From JAGWRA01 sp963711505 (GTDB taxonomy: Bacteria > Acidobacteriota > Vicinamibacteria > Vicinamibacterales > CAVVIG01): a stretch of 64,000 bases of DNA. The stretch lies in the NCBI GenBank assembly GCA_963711505.1, contig CAVQEJ010000003.1, positions 496,001 through 560,000 of the forward strand. The letters run 5' to 3'. Below the pieces are notes generated by a model. It did not search any database. It was not told the origin of the DNA and saw nothing but the letters and a program-made list of their open reading frames with translations. Shown here piece after piece: positions 35,520-44,174 of the stretch (positions are counted from its first letter, which is position 1; each line of letters opens with the position of its first letter). Both the position numbers and the translations under genes were made by a program.

Positions 35520-37352
35520 TCAGAACGTGAAGTCGCCGCCCCAGACGATGTTGTTGCCCCAGACGATATTGGCACCCCAGACGATGTTGTTGCCCCAGAC
35601 GATGTCGACCCAGACGATATTGGCGCCCCAGACGATGTTATTGCCCCAGACAATGTTGTTGCCCCAGACGATGTTGGCGCCCCAGACGATGTTCGAACCC
35701 CACACGATATTCGCACCCCAGACGATGTTCTGGGCCCAGGCCGGTTCGTTGGCGTTGAAGAGGTAGCCCCAGACGATGTTGGCGCCCCAGACGATGTTCT
35801 GAGCCCAGTCGAGCGTCTCGCCGCCGATCGTCGTGGCCGGCGTGATGGAGGAGACGAGCCAGCCGGTGCCGGTTGCGCGCGTCGTATCGACGGCGCCGGC
35901 CAGCGCGGCGGCACCGGCCGCATTGAGTTCGCCGGTGCCCTCGGTCAGCAGGTCGAACGGCTGGCCGTTGTCGTCGTGGACGGGGATCGCCGAATACTCC
36001 AGCATCCCCTTGACGAGATTCGGGCTCAGCGGCGGCACGCCGCCGGGCGTCCCGGCCGCCAGCCGGTTGTGCGCTTCCACCATCAGGGCGACAACGCCGG
36101 TGGCCACACCCGTGGCCATGCTCGTGCCGCTCAGGCGGAGGAACATCCGGCCGGTGGAGGTCTGCACGTGGTTCTTCAGCAACTGGTTGAACAGCGCCGA
36201 GTTCCAGGCGGCGTCCGACACCAGATCGTGGCCGGGCGCGACGACGTCGGGCTTGGCGTAGCCGTCGTACCAGCTCGGCCCGCGGGAACTGTAGGGGGCG
36301 ACGCGATCATCGTCGCGGGTCACCGTGTTCTGCGTCATCACCGCCCCGACGGTGATGGCGCCGGGCGCGTTGCCGGGTGACGTGATGCCCGCGTAGCCGG
36401 TCTGATTCGTGTTCGGATTGGTGCCGAAGTTGCCGGCGGCGGTCACGACGACCAGGCCGGCCTGCACCGCCTGCTCGACGGCCTGCACCAGCGGATCGCT
36501 CGCGGCCGGCTCCAGGATCGGATGCCCGAGGGAGAGATTGACGATCTGAACGCCCAGTGCGTCCTTGTGTGCCGTGACGTATTGCAGCGCCTTGACCACC
36601 GTGCTCGTCAGCCCCTGCCCGTGTTTGTCGAGCACCTTGAAGACGACGAAGTCGACGTCGGGCGCGATGCCCTGATACTGGTACGAGGACAGGACGCCGC
36701 TGCTGCCGATGAGCCCGGCGACCTGCGTGCCGTGCCCGTAGTCGTCGTAGGGAGCCGTCTGCCGGATTTGTCCGCCGGTCAGATCGTAGAAGGCCCGGAT
36801 CCGGCCGGAGAAGTCGGGTGAGGGCGCGAGCCCCGAGTCGATCAGGGCGACGCCGACGCCAGCCCCGGTCAGCGCGTCGCCGGAATCCCACGGATTGACG
36901 AACGCCGGCAGACCGAGCGTCTCGCGCAGCGTGCTCGGCGTGCCCGGAGGCACGTGGAGGGGGCGCCGCCTGCCGCGCCAGCGGCGCGCGTTGAGGCGGT
37001 CACCTGCGAACGCCGTCACGATCGGGTCGCTCGAGATCGAGAGGACGTCCGGACTGCTCGCCATCTGTTCGATCTGGCTGGAGGACGCATCGCCCGCAAT
37101 CGCCTGCAGCGACGGATACTCGTCGCTCACGCGCGCGCCGTCCTTCTGGAGCAGACGCCGGACGGCATCCCGCGCACCGGGCTTCACGCGCAGGATGATC
37201 CGGCGTGGCGTGCCGGGATGGCTCGCGAGGCCGTCCTTCAGGGCGTGGTCCAGCTTCCCGGCGTCCGGTCCACCAGAACCGGGGCCGGCCCACGCGGCCG
37301 GAATCCCCAGCGCCAGAACCAGCAGGAGCGTGGTCAACAGCCTTGATTTCAC
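35520..37352 (-). CDS. S8 subtilase with NIVWG hexapeptide tail (module 2)
   Basis: 610 aa, intact. GTG start with AAGGAG 6 bases upstream. Signal peptide 1-22 (cut after AWA). Propeptide-like region 30-115. Catalytic Asp172 (VALIDSGLAP), His207 (GHGTQVAGL; the second His of the usual HGTH is Gln), Asn308 (AAGNFG), Ser411 (LSGTSMATG). Residues 480-518 form a linker ending IGGETLDWAQ, then the Asn-Ile-Val-Trp-Gly-x tail from 519 to 606, ending DFTF. About 60% similar by eye to module 1 over the catalytic domain, with the Asp and His at identical residue numbers. Predicted secreted or surface-attached protease; the target is unknown. Confidence 0.9.
   Translation of the reverse strand: MKSRLLTTLLLVLALGIPAAWAGPGSGGPDAGKLDHALKDGLASHPGTPRRIILRVKPGARDAVRRLLQKDGARVSDEYPSLQAIAGDASSSQIEQMASSPDVLSISSDPIVTAFAGDRLNARRWRGRRRPLHVPPGTPSTLRETLGLPAFVNPWDSGDALTGAGVGVALIDSGLAPSPDFSGRIRAFYDLTGGQIRQTAPYDDYGHGTQVAGLIGSSGVLSSYQYQGIAPDVDFVVFKVLDKHGQGLTSTVVKALQYVTAHKDALGVQIVNLSLGHPILEPAASDPLVQAVEQAVQAGLVVVTAAGNFGTNPNTNQTGYAGITSPGNAPGAITVGAVMTQNTVTRDDDRVAPYSSRGPSWYDGYAKPDVVAPGHDLVSDAAWNSALFNQLLKNHVQTSTGRMFLRLSGTSMATGVATGVVALMVEAHNRLAAGTPGGVPPLSPNLVKGMLEYSAIPVHDDNGQPFDLLTEGTGELNAAGAAALAGAVDTTRATGTGWLVSSITPATTIGGETLDWAQNIVWGANIVWGYLFNANEPAWAQNIVWGANIVWGSNIVWGANIVWGNNIVWGNNIVWGANIVWVDIVWGNNIVWGANIVWGNNIVWGGDFTF
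35538..35798 (-). repeat. 18-bp tandem repeat encoding NIVWG units (module 2)
   Basis: Two units, an 11-residue spacer (YLFNANEPAWAQ-like), then eleven units, of which one is shortened to NIVWV followed by DIVWGN (3 bases lost). The sixth residue alternates among A, N and S. Confidence 0.85.
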
Positions 37353-37447
37353 GATCGGCTCCTTACGAGATGCAGATGACGCCGATGTCGAGTGGTAACG
37401 ACGGGGCGCTGAACGGACGGTCGACTCGGACGGGGGAACTGCCGCCT

Positions 37448-37477
37448 AGTGTATGAATGCAGCTTCTGTCATGTCAA
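37448..37477 (-). promoter_or_regulatory. sigma-70 type promoter of module 2
   Basis: Minus strand: TTGACA (37477-37472), 18 bases, TACACT (37453-37448), with ACCATA just upstream, about 90 bases before the subtilase start. Same boxes and upstream hexamer as the module 1 promoter, although the spacers differ. Confidence 0.7.
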
Positions 37478-37683
37478 TATGGTTATCTAAACGACAAAGA
37501 TGTAATGAAACAAGGGTGGCTCTTCGGCCGAACGACGCCTGTATCCCCTTGTTTGTCAGGACCTTGACGTGTCTGGCGCTCGGCCGGCGCGGGCGGACGA
37601 CTCAAGTCCCGCTGGTAGACCGCCGAATACACCCGTGGGCCTGTCCGGTCGAAACCTGAAGCGGCAGGCGCCCGGAGGATGGC

Positions 37684-37959
37684 ATGCACACCGGGTTCTC
37701 ATGGGCCGTCGGCGGTGGATGGCTGGCCGTGTTTGCGGGAATGGCGGCCGCGACGAGCGTGCTGCGGACCGTGGTCGCGCGGAGGCAGAAGGCGGCGGTC
37801 CGGGCCGACGTCCAGCAGCGGACCCAACAGGCGCTGCTCGCGTCGTTGCTCCGCCGGGCGACCATGTTGTCCCCTTCGCAGCCGGGCCCCACGGGGCTGG
37901 CCTTCGGCGAGCCATTGACCATGCGGACGCCGGGCGACTCATCGCCCGTCGTCCGCTGA
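37684..37959 (+). CDS. small membrane-anchored hypothetical protein
   Basis: 91 aa; GGAGG precedes the ATG. One N-terminal hydrophobic helix (WAVGGGWLAVFAGMAAATSVL) followed by a basic, Gln-rich region (RRQKAAVRADVQQRTQQALLASLLRRA) and a Pro/Gly tail. Topology: short periplasmic or N-out end with a cytoplasmic helical tail. I do not recognise the family. It stands alone on the plus strand. Confidence 0.55.
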   Translation: MHTGFSWAVGGGWLAVFAGMAAATSVLRTVVARRQKAAVRADVQQRTQQALLASLLRRATMLSPSQPGPTGLAFGEPLTMRTPGDSSPVVR

Positions 37960-38002
37960 ACACCCGCCCGCGCGCGGACGGCCGGCCCGCAGCTGGTAGA
38001 GG

Positions 38003-38695
38003 CTATGGCGCCGCCGGGTACCGATACGTCAGCGTCCGGTTCGGCTGCACGTCGAGATGGACGACGACCGGGCGACGGCCTGGCGCGCGGATCTCGATCT
38101 CGTGGTAACCCGCCGGCTCGCTGAGTGGCTGCACGGCGCCGAAGTCGGCCGCGCGCCCCGCGTAGTTCCCATCGACGTAGATCGTCGCGTCGGTGGGAGT
38201 CCCCTCGATGGCGATCGTTCCCCTGGCCACGGCGGGCGCCTGGACCGGTTCGGCCGCGCGTTCCGTCACCGGGGCCGGCTCGGAGTCGTCGGGGACGACG
38301 GCGACCGAGCTGCCGTAGGGATACGGCGACGGATAGGGATACGGATAGGCGTACGCCGGCGGGTAACTATATGGATAGGGGTACGGATAGTACCCGTATG
38401 GATACCCGATGTAGATGCCGAGGCCGACCGTCGATCGGTAGTAGCGCCGGTAGTAGGCCCCGTAGTAGGAGGGGCGGTAATACGGCCCGCGATAGGCCGG
38501 CCGGTAGTACGACCGGTAGTGCGGCCGTGCGGCAACCGGTGGTCGGACCGCGTGCGGACGGGCGATTGGGGCGGCCGGCCTCGGGACGGCTCCCCGGTGG
38601 GTCGCTCGCGGCGCGCGGCGCTGCGCCAGCGCCGGACTGGCCGCGCCGAGCGCGAACGCCAGCGCGACGCATGTCACGCACCTGTGTACTTGCAT
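38003..38695 (-). CDS. Tyr/Pro-rich secreted protein with PEGA domain
   Basis: 230 aa. Signal peptide (cut after PALA, residue ~24). Residues 30-125 are Arg/Tyr/Pro-rich with tandem PYPY and RPxYR units. Residues ~160-225 form a PEGA domain (GTIAIEGTPTDATIYVDGNYAG, HEIEIRAPGRRPVVVHLDVQPNRT), a beta-sandwich of the carboxypeptidase-regulatory type found on surface proteins. It probably sits in the periplasm or cell wall and contacts glycan through the Tyr-rich region; this is inference. Monocistronic. Confidence 0.8.
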   Translation of the reverse strand: MQVHRCVTCVALAFALGAASPALAQRRAPRATHRGAVPRPAAPIARPHAVRPPVAARPHYRSYYRPAYRGPYYRPSYYGAYYRRYYRSTVGLGIYIGYPYGYYPYPYPYSYPPAYAYPYPYPSPYPYGSSVAVVPDDSEPAPVTERAAEPVQAPAVARGTIAIEGTPTDATIYVDGNYAGRAADFGAVQPLSEPAGYHEIEIRAPGRRPVVVHLDVQPNRTLTYRYPAAP

Positions 38696-38918
38696 GGTGA
38701 GGCTCCTGAAGGGCCGGGCGCGGGCCCTTCGGACAAGGCGCCAGCACCTCCATTCTACTCCCGCCAGCCCGACCTTACCGCCCCCGTCCCTCCAGATAGC
38801 GGCGCGCCGCCCGCAATTCCTTCCGCCGGCCGGCTCCGGCCTTCGGCCGGGCGAGATCGTGCCGACACCCCAGACGCCCTTTGGCTGCGGAGCAACGGTG
38901 CCGCGCGACGGCCGGCGC

Positions 38919-39629
38919 TCAGTCGCGCCGGCTGCCCATGAACTGGAGCAGGAACAGGAACAGGTTGATGAAGTCGAGATAGAGCGCGAGTGCGCCGACG
39001 ATGGCGTAGGTCTCGGTCTGGCCGTCGGGCATCGACAGCGCCATGTTCCGCAGCCGCTGCGCGTCGTACGCCGTGAGCCCGGTGAAGACGATGACGCCGA
39101 TGAACGAGATGACGAACTGCAGGCCGCTGCTGTGCCAGAACATGCCGACCACCGAGGCCAGCACGACGCCGATGAGGCCCATGAACAGGAACTGGCCCAT
39201 GCCCTGCAGGTTGCGGCTCGTCACCGTGCCATAGAGCGCCAGGCCGCCGAACATGCCGGCCGTCACGACGAAGGTCGCGAAGACGGACTGCCCCGTGTAG
39301 GCCAGCAGCACGAATGAGATCGTGATGCCGGTGAGCGCGGAATACAGCATGAACAGCATCGACGCCGTGGCGGGCGCCAGCCGGGTCACGCGGGTCGACA
39401 GGTAGAAGACGATGCCGAGCTCGGCAATCACCAGGCCCCAGAAGATCAGCTGGTTGGTCGCCACGGCGACGACCAGCGCGGGCGACGAGGCGATCAGGTA
39501 CGCCATGAGGGCCGTGACGGCCAGCCCTCCGCACATCCAGCCATAGACCGCCCGCAGGAACAGACCGACGCGCTCCGCACTGGCGGGGCCGGTGAACGCG
39601 CGGTCACGTGAGATCTCGTCGAACGCCAT
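38919..39629 (-). CDS. Bax inhibitor-1 / YbhL-family membrane protein
   Basis: 236 aa, seven transmembrane helices. Family signatures: FLRAVYGWMCGGLAVTALMAY in helix 1, MLFMLYSALTGITISFVLLAYTG in the middle, and FTGLTAYDAQRLRNMA followed by ALALYLDFINLFLFLLQFMG at the end, with the conserved Asp pair that gates Ca2+/H+ leak in BsYetJ. Length and order match the bacterial family (UPF0005). The in vivo role in bacteria is unclear. Confidence 0.92.
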   Translation of the reverse strand: MAFDEISRDRAFTGPASAERVGLFLRAVYGWMCGGLAVTALMAYLIASSPALVVAVATNQLIFWGLVIAELGIVFYLSTRVTRLAPATASMLFMLYSALTGITISFVLLAYTGQSVFATFVVTAGMFGGLALYGTVTSRNLQGMGQFLFMGLIGVVLASVVGMFWHSSGLQFVISFIGVIVFTGLTAYDAQRLRNMALSMPDGQTETYAIVGALALYLDFINLFLFLLQFMGSRRD

Positions 39630-39873
39630 TCGTGCACTCCTCCGGATTGGAACCCTGCTCCGATGCTAACACGGACGCACGGTCGGGTTCGTGCCTGCCA
39701 GCCCGGCCGTGGCCCTCACCGGAGCCGCGCCCCTCAGGACGTCAGGCCGCCGTTCGTTGACCGTCCCGGGACCACGTTATAGAGTGCCCGACGTCGGCGG
39801 CCCGTCGGGGACCGCTGTCGGGCGTCATCATCATCGAGTGCTGCAACCGGACGACTGGCGGGCCTCCTCACCC

Positions 39874-41301
39874 ATGACATCTGATATCTGCAGACTGAGC
39901 GCCGTCGAGATGGCGCGCCGCCTCCGGGCGAAGGAACTGTCCGCGCGGGAGGTGCTCGCCGCTCATCTCGCGCAGATCGAGCGGGTCAATCCCGCGGTCA
40001 ACGCGATCGTCACGCTCGTGCCCGAGCGGGCGGCCGAGCGGCGCGCGGCGCGGACGAGGCAGGCGCGCGGCGAGCCGCTGCGGCCCGCTGCACGGCCTGC
40101 CGATCGCGCACAAGGACCTGCAGCCGACCCGCGGCATCCGCACCACCTTCGGCTCGCCGATGTTCAGGGACTTCGTGCCCGGACGCGCGACTCGCTGCAT
40201 CGTCGAGCGGCTGCGCGCGGCCGGCGGCGATCACCATCGGCAAGACCAATACGCCCGAGTTCGGCGCCGGCTCGCAGACCTTCAACGCGGTGTTCGGCGC
40301 GACCCTCAATCCCTGCGACCTGACCAAGACCTGCGGCGGCAGCAGCGGCGGCGCGGCGGTCGCGCTGGCCTGCGGCATGCTGCCGATCGCCGACGGCAGC
40401 GACATGGGCGGCTCGCTGCGCAATCCCGGCCAGCTTCTGCAACGTCGTCGGGCTGCGGACCTCGCCGGGCCGCGTGCCGATCTGGCCGGCGAAGCTCGCC
40501 TGGTCGCACGCTCAGCGTCGACGGGCCGATGGCGCGGACGTGTCGCCGACGTCGCGCTTCTTGCTGTCGGCGCATCGCCGGACCCGATCCCCGCTCGCCG
40601 ATTGCGTTGCAGGAAGACGGCCGGCAGTTCGCCGGAGCCGCTCGAGCGCGACCTGACGGGTGCCCGCGTCGCGTGGTGGAAGGACCTGGGCGGGGTGCCC
40701 GTCGATCCGCGGATCCGATCGGCGGTGAACGCCGGGCGGCGCGTGTTCGAAGAGCTGGGGTGCGGGGTCGAGGACGCCGAGCCCGACTTCGCCGGCGCCG
40801 ACGAGGTGTTCCGCGTGATCCGCGCGCTGACCTTCTCGGCGGGGCTTGGCGACATCGTGCGACCGAACCGCACGGTCGTGAAGGAGGCGGTGGTCTCCGA
40901 GGTCGAGAAGGGTGAGCGACTGACGGCCGCCGAGATTGGCCAGGCGGAGGCGAAGCGGACCGGGTTGTATCACCGCATGCGGCGGTTCATGGAGCGCTAC
41001 GACTTCTTCGTGCTGCCGGTGACGCAGGTGCCGCCGTTCGACGGCGACGAAGCCCTATGTCGCCGAGATCGAAGGGACCCCGCTCGGCGACTACATCGAC
41101 TGGATGCGGTCCTGCTACTACATCTCCATTCTCGGCAACCCGGCGATGTCCGTGCCGTGCGGCTTCACCTCCGACGGCCTGCCGGTCGGGCTGCAGATCG
41201 TCGGACGCCACCACGACGACTGGGGGGTGCTGCAGCTGGCGTATGCCTTCGAGCAGGCGGCCGGCGTGACGCCGAAGTGGCCGGGGATCGTGGAGGCGTA
41301 G
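39874..41301 (+). pseudogene. amidase (AS family), multiply frameshifted
   Basis: Starts at MTSDICRLSAVEMARRLRAK and ends KWPGIVEA. The amidase signature TCGGSSGGAAVALACGMLP (Ser-cisSer-Lys family) and GSDMGGSLRNP are present, as are PMARTVADVAL-like, PVTQVPPFD and NPAMSVPCGFTSDGLPVGLQIVG segments, but in at least three frames. Breaks fall near 40080, 40230, 40435, 40495, 40560-40650 and 41055. Repaired, it is a normal ~475-aa amide hydrolase of the GatA/aryl-acylamidase type with Lys in HKDL. So many breaks could be genuine decay; but single-base changes repair each one, so assembly error is the simpler reading. Confidence 0.7.
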
Positions 41302-41340
41302 GCCGCCGGCGACGGGCTTCAGGCTACAGGCGGGTTGCAG

Positions 41341-41368
41341 TCTCCGGTCTCCGGTCTTCAGTCTCCGG
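41341..41368 (+). repeat. heptamer array TCTCCGG
   Basis: Four units: TCTCCGG, TCTCCGG, TCTTCAG, TCTCCGG. The reverse complement of its unit builds the array at 41659-41679. Confidence 0.7.
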
Positions 41369-41403
41369 GCTTGGGCCAGCGGTCAGCGACGGGCTGCAGC
41401 GGC

Positions 41404-41463
41404 GCATTTCCCCTTCGCGTAGGGGCCGCCCAGGTCGCGATCACCCGTGTGGCGGCCCTTGGC
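41404..41463 (+). repeat. REP-like hairpin repeat, copy A
   Basis: CATTTCCCCTTCGCGT, then arm AGGGGCCGCC (41421-41430), a 20-base loop and arm GGCGGCCCTT (41451-41460). Copy B at 41596-41657 matches in both flanks and arms; loops differ. Confidence 0.65.
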
Positions 41464-41595
41464 ACACCAACGGTCAGCCACGAGAGCACGAAGGCACGAA
41501 GAACGCCAGCCTTCAGAATGTCGTAACGGGCAATGGGCAATGAGTATTGCTCGGCATCAGGTGTCGGGCTACCGGCTCCGGGGTTCGGCGCTCAT

Positions 41596-41657
41596 CATTT
41601 CCCCCTTCGCGTAGGGGCCGCCCGAGCGCATGATTGCACGCGGGTGGCGGCCCTTGG
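41596..41657 (+). repeat. REP-like hairpin repeat, copy B
   Basis: Same layout as copy A: CATTTCCCCCTTCGCGT, arm 41613-41622, arm 41646-41655, then TTGG. Direct orientation, 190 bases from copy A. Confidence 0.65.
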
Positions 41658-41692
41658 GGACCGGAGACCGGAGACTGCATCCGAAGGCTCCT

Positions 41693-42886
41693 TCAGCCCA
41701 CCGCGCCCGCTGCGCGCAGGGCAGCGACCTCCGCGGGGCTGAAGCCTGCCTCGGTCAGGATTGTGTCCGTGTGCTCGCCGAGCAGCGGCGCGCGGCGTCG
41801 GGCGTCGGGCGGCGTCCGGCTCATCTTGATGGGAGAGCCGAGCGTTCGCAGGCGACCGAGGGTCGGGTGCTCCACGTCCAGGACCATCTCGCGCGCCACG
41901 ATCTGCGGATTGGCCAGCACCTGTTCGTACTGGTTCAGCGGACCGCAGGGAACGCCGACCGCTTCGAGGCGCTCGAGCCAGTAGGCTCGCGGCTGCCCGC
42001 TGGTGACCGCCTCGATGCGTTCGGCGAGGGCGGCACGGTGCTTCACGCGGCCGGGCGTGTCGGCGAACTCCGGGACGGCGGTCCACTCCGGATGACCCAG
42101 CACGCCGCAGAGCTTCGGGAACAGCCGGTCGGTCGCGGCGCCGATTGTGACGTAGCCGTCGGCACAACGGAACGCCTGGTAGGGGGCGTGCAGGCGGTGC
42201 GCCGAGCCGGTCGGCTGCGGGTTGCGCCCCTCGGTGAAGTATTCCGTGGCTTCCCAGACCGAGAGCGCCACGCCCGCCTCGACGAGCGACGAATCGACGT
42301 GCTGGCCGAGTCCGGTGCGGTGGCGGGCTTCGAGCGCGGCGAGGATGCCGACCACCGTGAAGAGTCCGGCGCCGAGATCGGTGACCGGGATGCCAACCTT
42401 CACCGGGGCGCCGTCGGGCGCGCCAGTGATCGACATGAGGCCCGAGACGCCCTGCGCGATGAGATCGAGGCCGCCTTTCAGTCGGTCGGGGCCGGTCTGG
42501 CCGTAGCCGGAGATCGACGCGTAGACGAGTCGCGGGTTGATGGCCGAGAGCGCATCGTAGTCGAGACCGAAGTTGGCCATGACGCCCGGGCGATAGTTCT
42601 CGACCAGAATGTCGCCCGTGCGGGCGAGTCGCTTCACCACCTCGCGGCCGCCGTCGGTCTTCAGATCGAGGACCAGGCTGCGCTTGCCGCGGTTGACGGC
42701 ATTGAACGCCGGGCTGTCAGTGCCGACCGCGCGCGACATCTGGCGGGTCGAGTCGCCGCGCGGCGCTTCAATCTTGATGACGTCGGCGCCGAGATCGGCG
42801 AGCATCATCGAACAGTAGGGACCGGCCATGACCTGCGTGACGTCGAGCACGCGCAGGCCGGCGAGGGCGGAAGAGGCGGCACTCAT
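41693..42886 (-). CDS. CaiB/BaiF (class III) CoA transferase
   Basis: 397 aa, intact. Family marks: GLRVLDVTQVMAGPYCSMML at the start, GADVIKIEAPRGDSTRQM (CoA pocket), NRGKRSLVLDLKTDGGREV, YASISGYGQTGP, and GIPVTDLGAGLFTVVGIL, whose Asp forms the covalent CoA thioester. It moves CoA between organic acids, for example in carnitine, oxalate or aromatic-acid degradation. It is divergent from an enoyl-CoA hydratase gene only 14 bases away, so the two probably serve one acyl-CoA pathway. Confidence 0.92.
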   Translation of the reverse strand: MSAASSALAGLRVLDVTQVMAGPYCSMMLADLGADVIKIEAPRGDSTRQMSRAVGTDSPAFNAVNRGKRSLVLDLKTDGGREVVKRLARTGDILVENYRPGVMANFGLDYDALSAINPRLVYASISGYGQTGPDRLKGGLDLIAQGVSGLMSITGAPDGAPVKVGIPVTDLGAGLFTVVGILAALEARHRTGLGQHVDSSLVEAGVALSVWEATEYFTEGRNPQPTGSAHRLHAPYQAFRCADGYVTIGAATDRLFPKLCGVLGHPEWTAVPEFADTPGRVKHRAALAERIEAVTSGQPRAYWLERLEAVGVPCGPLNQYEQVLANPQIVAREMVLDVEHPTLGRLRTLGSPIKMSRTPPDARRRAPLLGEHTDTILTEAGFSPAEVAALRAAGAVG

Positions 42887-42900
42887 ACGGGAGATTCTAC

Positions 42901-43687
42901 TTGGCCACCCCGCAGACGATCTACGAGACCGACGGCGCGCTCGCGATCCTGACCTTCAACCGGCCCGAGGCCAGGAACGCGATGACGTGGGAGATGTACG
43001 AGGCGCTGGCCGAGGCGTGCGACCGGGCCGACGCCGACCCGGCCGTAAAGGTGCTCGTGCTGCGTGGCGCCGGCGGGAAGGCGTTCGTGGCCGGGACCGA
43101 CATCTCGCAGTTCCGGAGCTTCACAACTGCAGACGACGCGATCGCGTACGAGGAGCGGATCAGTCAGCTGATGGATCGCCTCGAGCGGGTGACCAAGCCG
43201 ACCATCGCGCAGGTGCAGGGCGTGGCGGCGGGCGGCGGGTGCGTGATTGCGCTCGCGTGCGACCTGCGGGTGGCGACACCCGAGTCGACCTTCGGCGTGC
43301 CGATCGCCCGCACGCTCGGCAACTGTCTCGCCGGGACCACCTACAGCCGGCTCGTGGACGTCGTCGGGCCGGCGCGCGCGAAGGAGCTGCTGTTCACGGG
43401 GCGGTTCGTCGACGCGGCCGAGGCGCAGACCGTCGGCCTGGTGAATCGGATCGTGCCCGCGGACGCGATCGATGCGGCGGTCCGCGAACTGGCGATGCAG
43501 ATCGCCGCGAACGCCCCGCTGACCATTCGCGCGACCAAGGAACTGAACCGCCGGCTGATGGAGGCGCGCCGTCTGCCGCCGGGCGCCGATCGCGATCTCG
43601 TCGAGCTGTGCTACACGAGCGCCGACTTCCGCGAAGGGCGTGGCGGCGTTCCTGGCGAAGCGGAAGCCGCAGTGGGAGGGGAAGTAG
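42901..43687 (+). CDS. enoyl-CoA hydratase/isomerase family protein, late frameshift
   Basis: ~261 aa after repair. Crotonase fold: TFNRPEARNAMTWEMYEAL, GGKAFVAGTDISQF (oxyanion loop 1), VAAGGGCVIALACDLRVATPES (oxyanion loop 2), FGVPIARTLGNCLAGTTYSRL. The C-terminus should read DFREGVAAFLAKRKPQWEGK with the stop at 43685-43687; one extra C near 43640 instead extends the raw frame to 43719. Catalytic Glu positions typical of hydratases are not obvious (LGNCLAG replaces the usual GxxPGxGG), so isomerase or hydrolase activity is possible. TTG start. Confidence 0.85.
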
Positions 43688-43726
43688 TGAACCGGAGCGC
43701 CGCGAACTCCGTCCATTAGAGATGAG

Positions 43727-43927
43727 ATGGCGAAGTTCGTTCTCTGGCTGATTCTTCTCTTCCTCTGCTGGCCGCTGGCCCTGCTGGCGCTCATCCTCTA
43801 TCCGTTCGTCTGGCTCCTGCTCCTGCCGTTCCGCCTCGTCGGCATCGCCGTCGAAGGGGTCTTCGAACTGCTGAAGGCGATCCTCTTCCTGCCCGCCCGC
43901 GTCCTGCGGGGGCCGAAGCGGCTGTAG
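43727..43927 (+). CDS. small Leu-rich membrane protein
   Basis: 66 aa; GAGATGAG precedes the ATG. Two hydrophobic stretches (FVLWLILLFLCWPLALLALILYP-like and WLLLLPFRLVGIAVEGVFELL) and a basic end (RVLRGPKRL). Unnamed but widespread type of membrane protein. It follows the enoyl-CoA hydratase by 39 bases, with no functional link evident. Confidence 0.6.
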   Translation: MAKFVLWLILLFLCWPLALLALILYPFVWLLLLPFRLVGIAVEGVFELLKAILFLPARVLRGPKRL

Positions 43928-44174
43928 ACGCCCGTCCCGTCTGAGCCCAGACGCTCTCGATGATTGTTTGGGTCTGGCCTGCGGAAATTCCAGGTCGGCG
44001 TCCGTCCAAGCAACGATCGGCAGGCGTGTTGACGCTGGTGGAAAAGGATGAGCTATAGAGCTCTGCAGTTAGTCCTTCTCAGGCAGGATTGTGAAAACGC
44101 GCTCTCAATCTCGTTCTGCTGACGGTGTCGGTGGCTTACCCTATCACCGCGAGACGCCGTCTCGCGGAGTCAGC

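Larger units (their letters stand above)
41336..41679. mobile_element. MITE-like segment with 21-bp terminal inverted repeats
   Basis: Left end 41336-41356 and right end 41659-41679 are perfect 21-bp reverse complements built of the heptamer GACCGGA/TCTCCGG (right end: GACCGGAGACCGGAGACTGC then A). The 344-bp segment has no transposase. It contains two direct copies of a ~60-bp hairpin repeat and a GGGCAAT heptamer array (41528-41548). No target duplication is obvious. It fills the intergenic space 41302-41692 between the amidase and CoA-transferase genes. Confidence 0.5.

Noticed and set aside
41336..41679. Complete insertion sequence
   Set aside because: No transposase frame inside 344 bases; retained only as a MITE-like segment.
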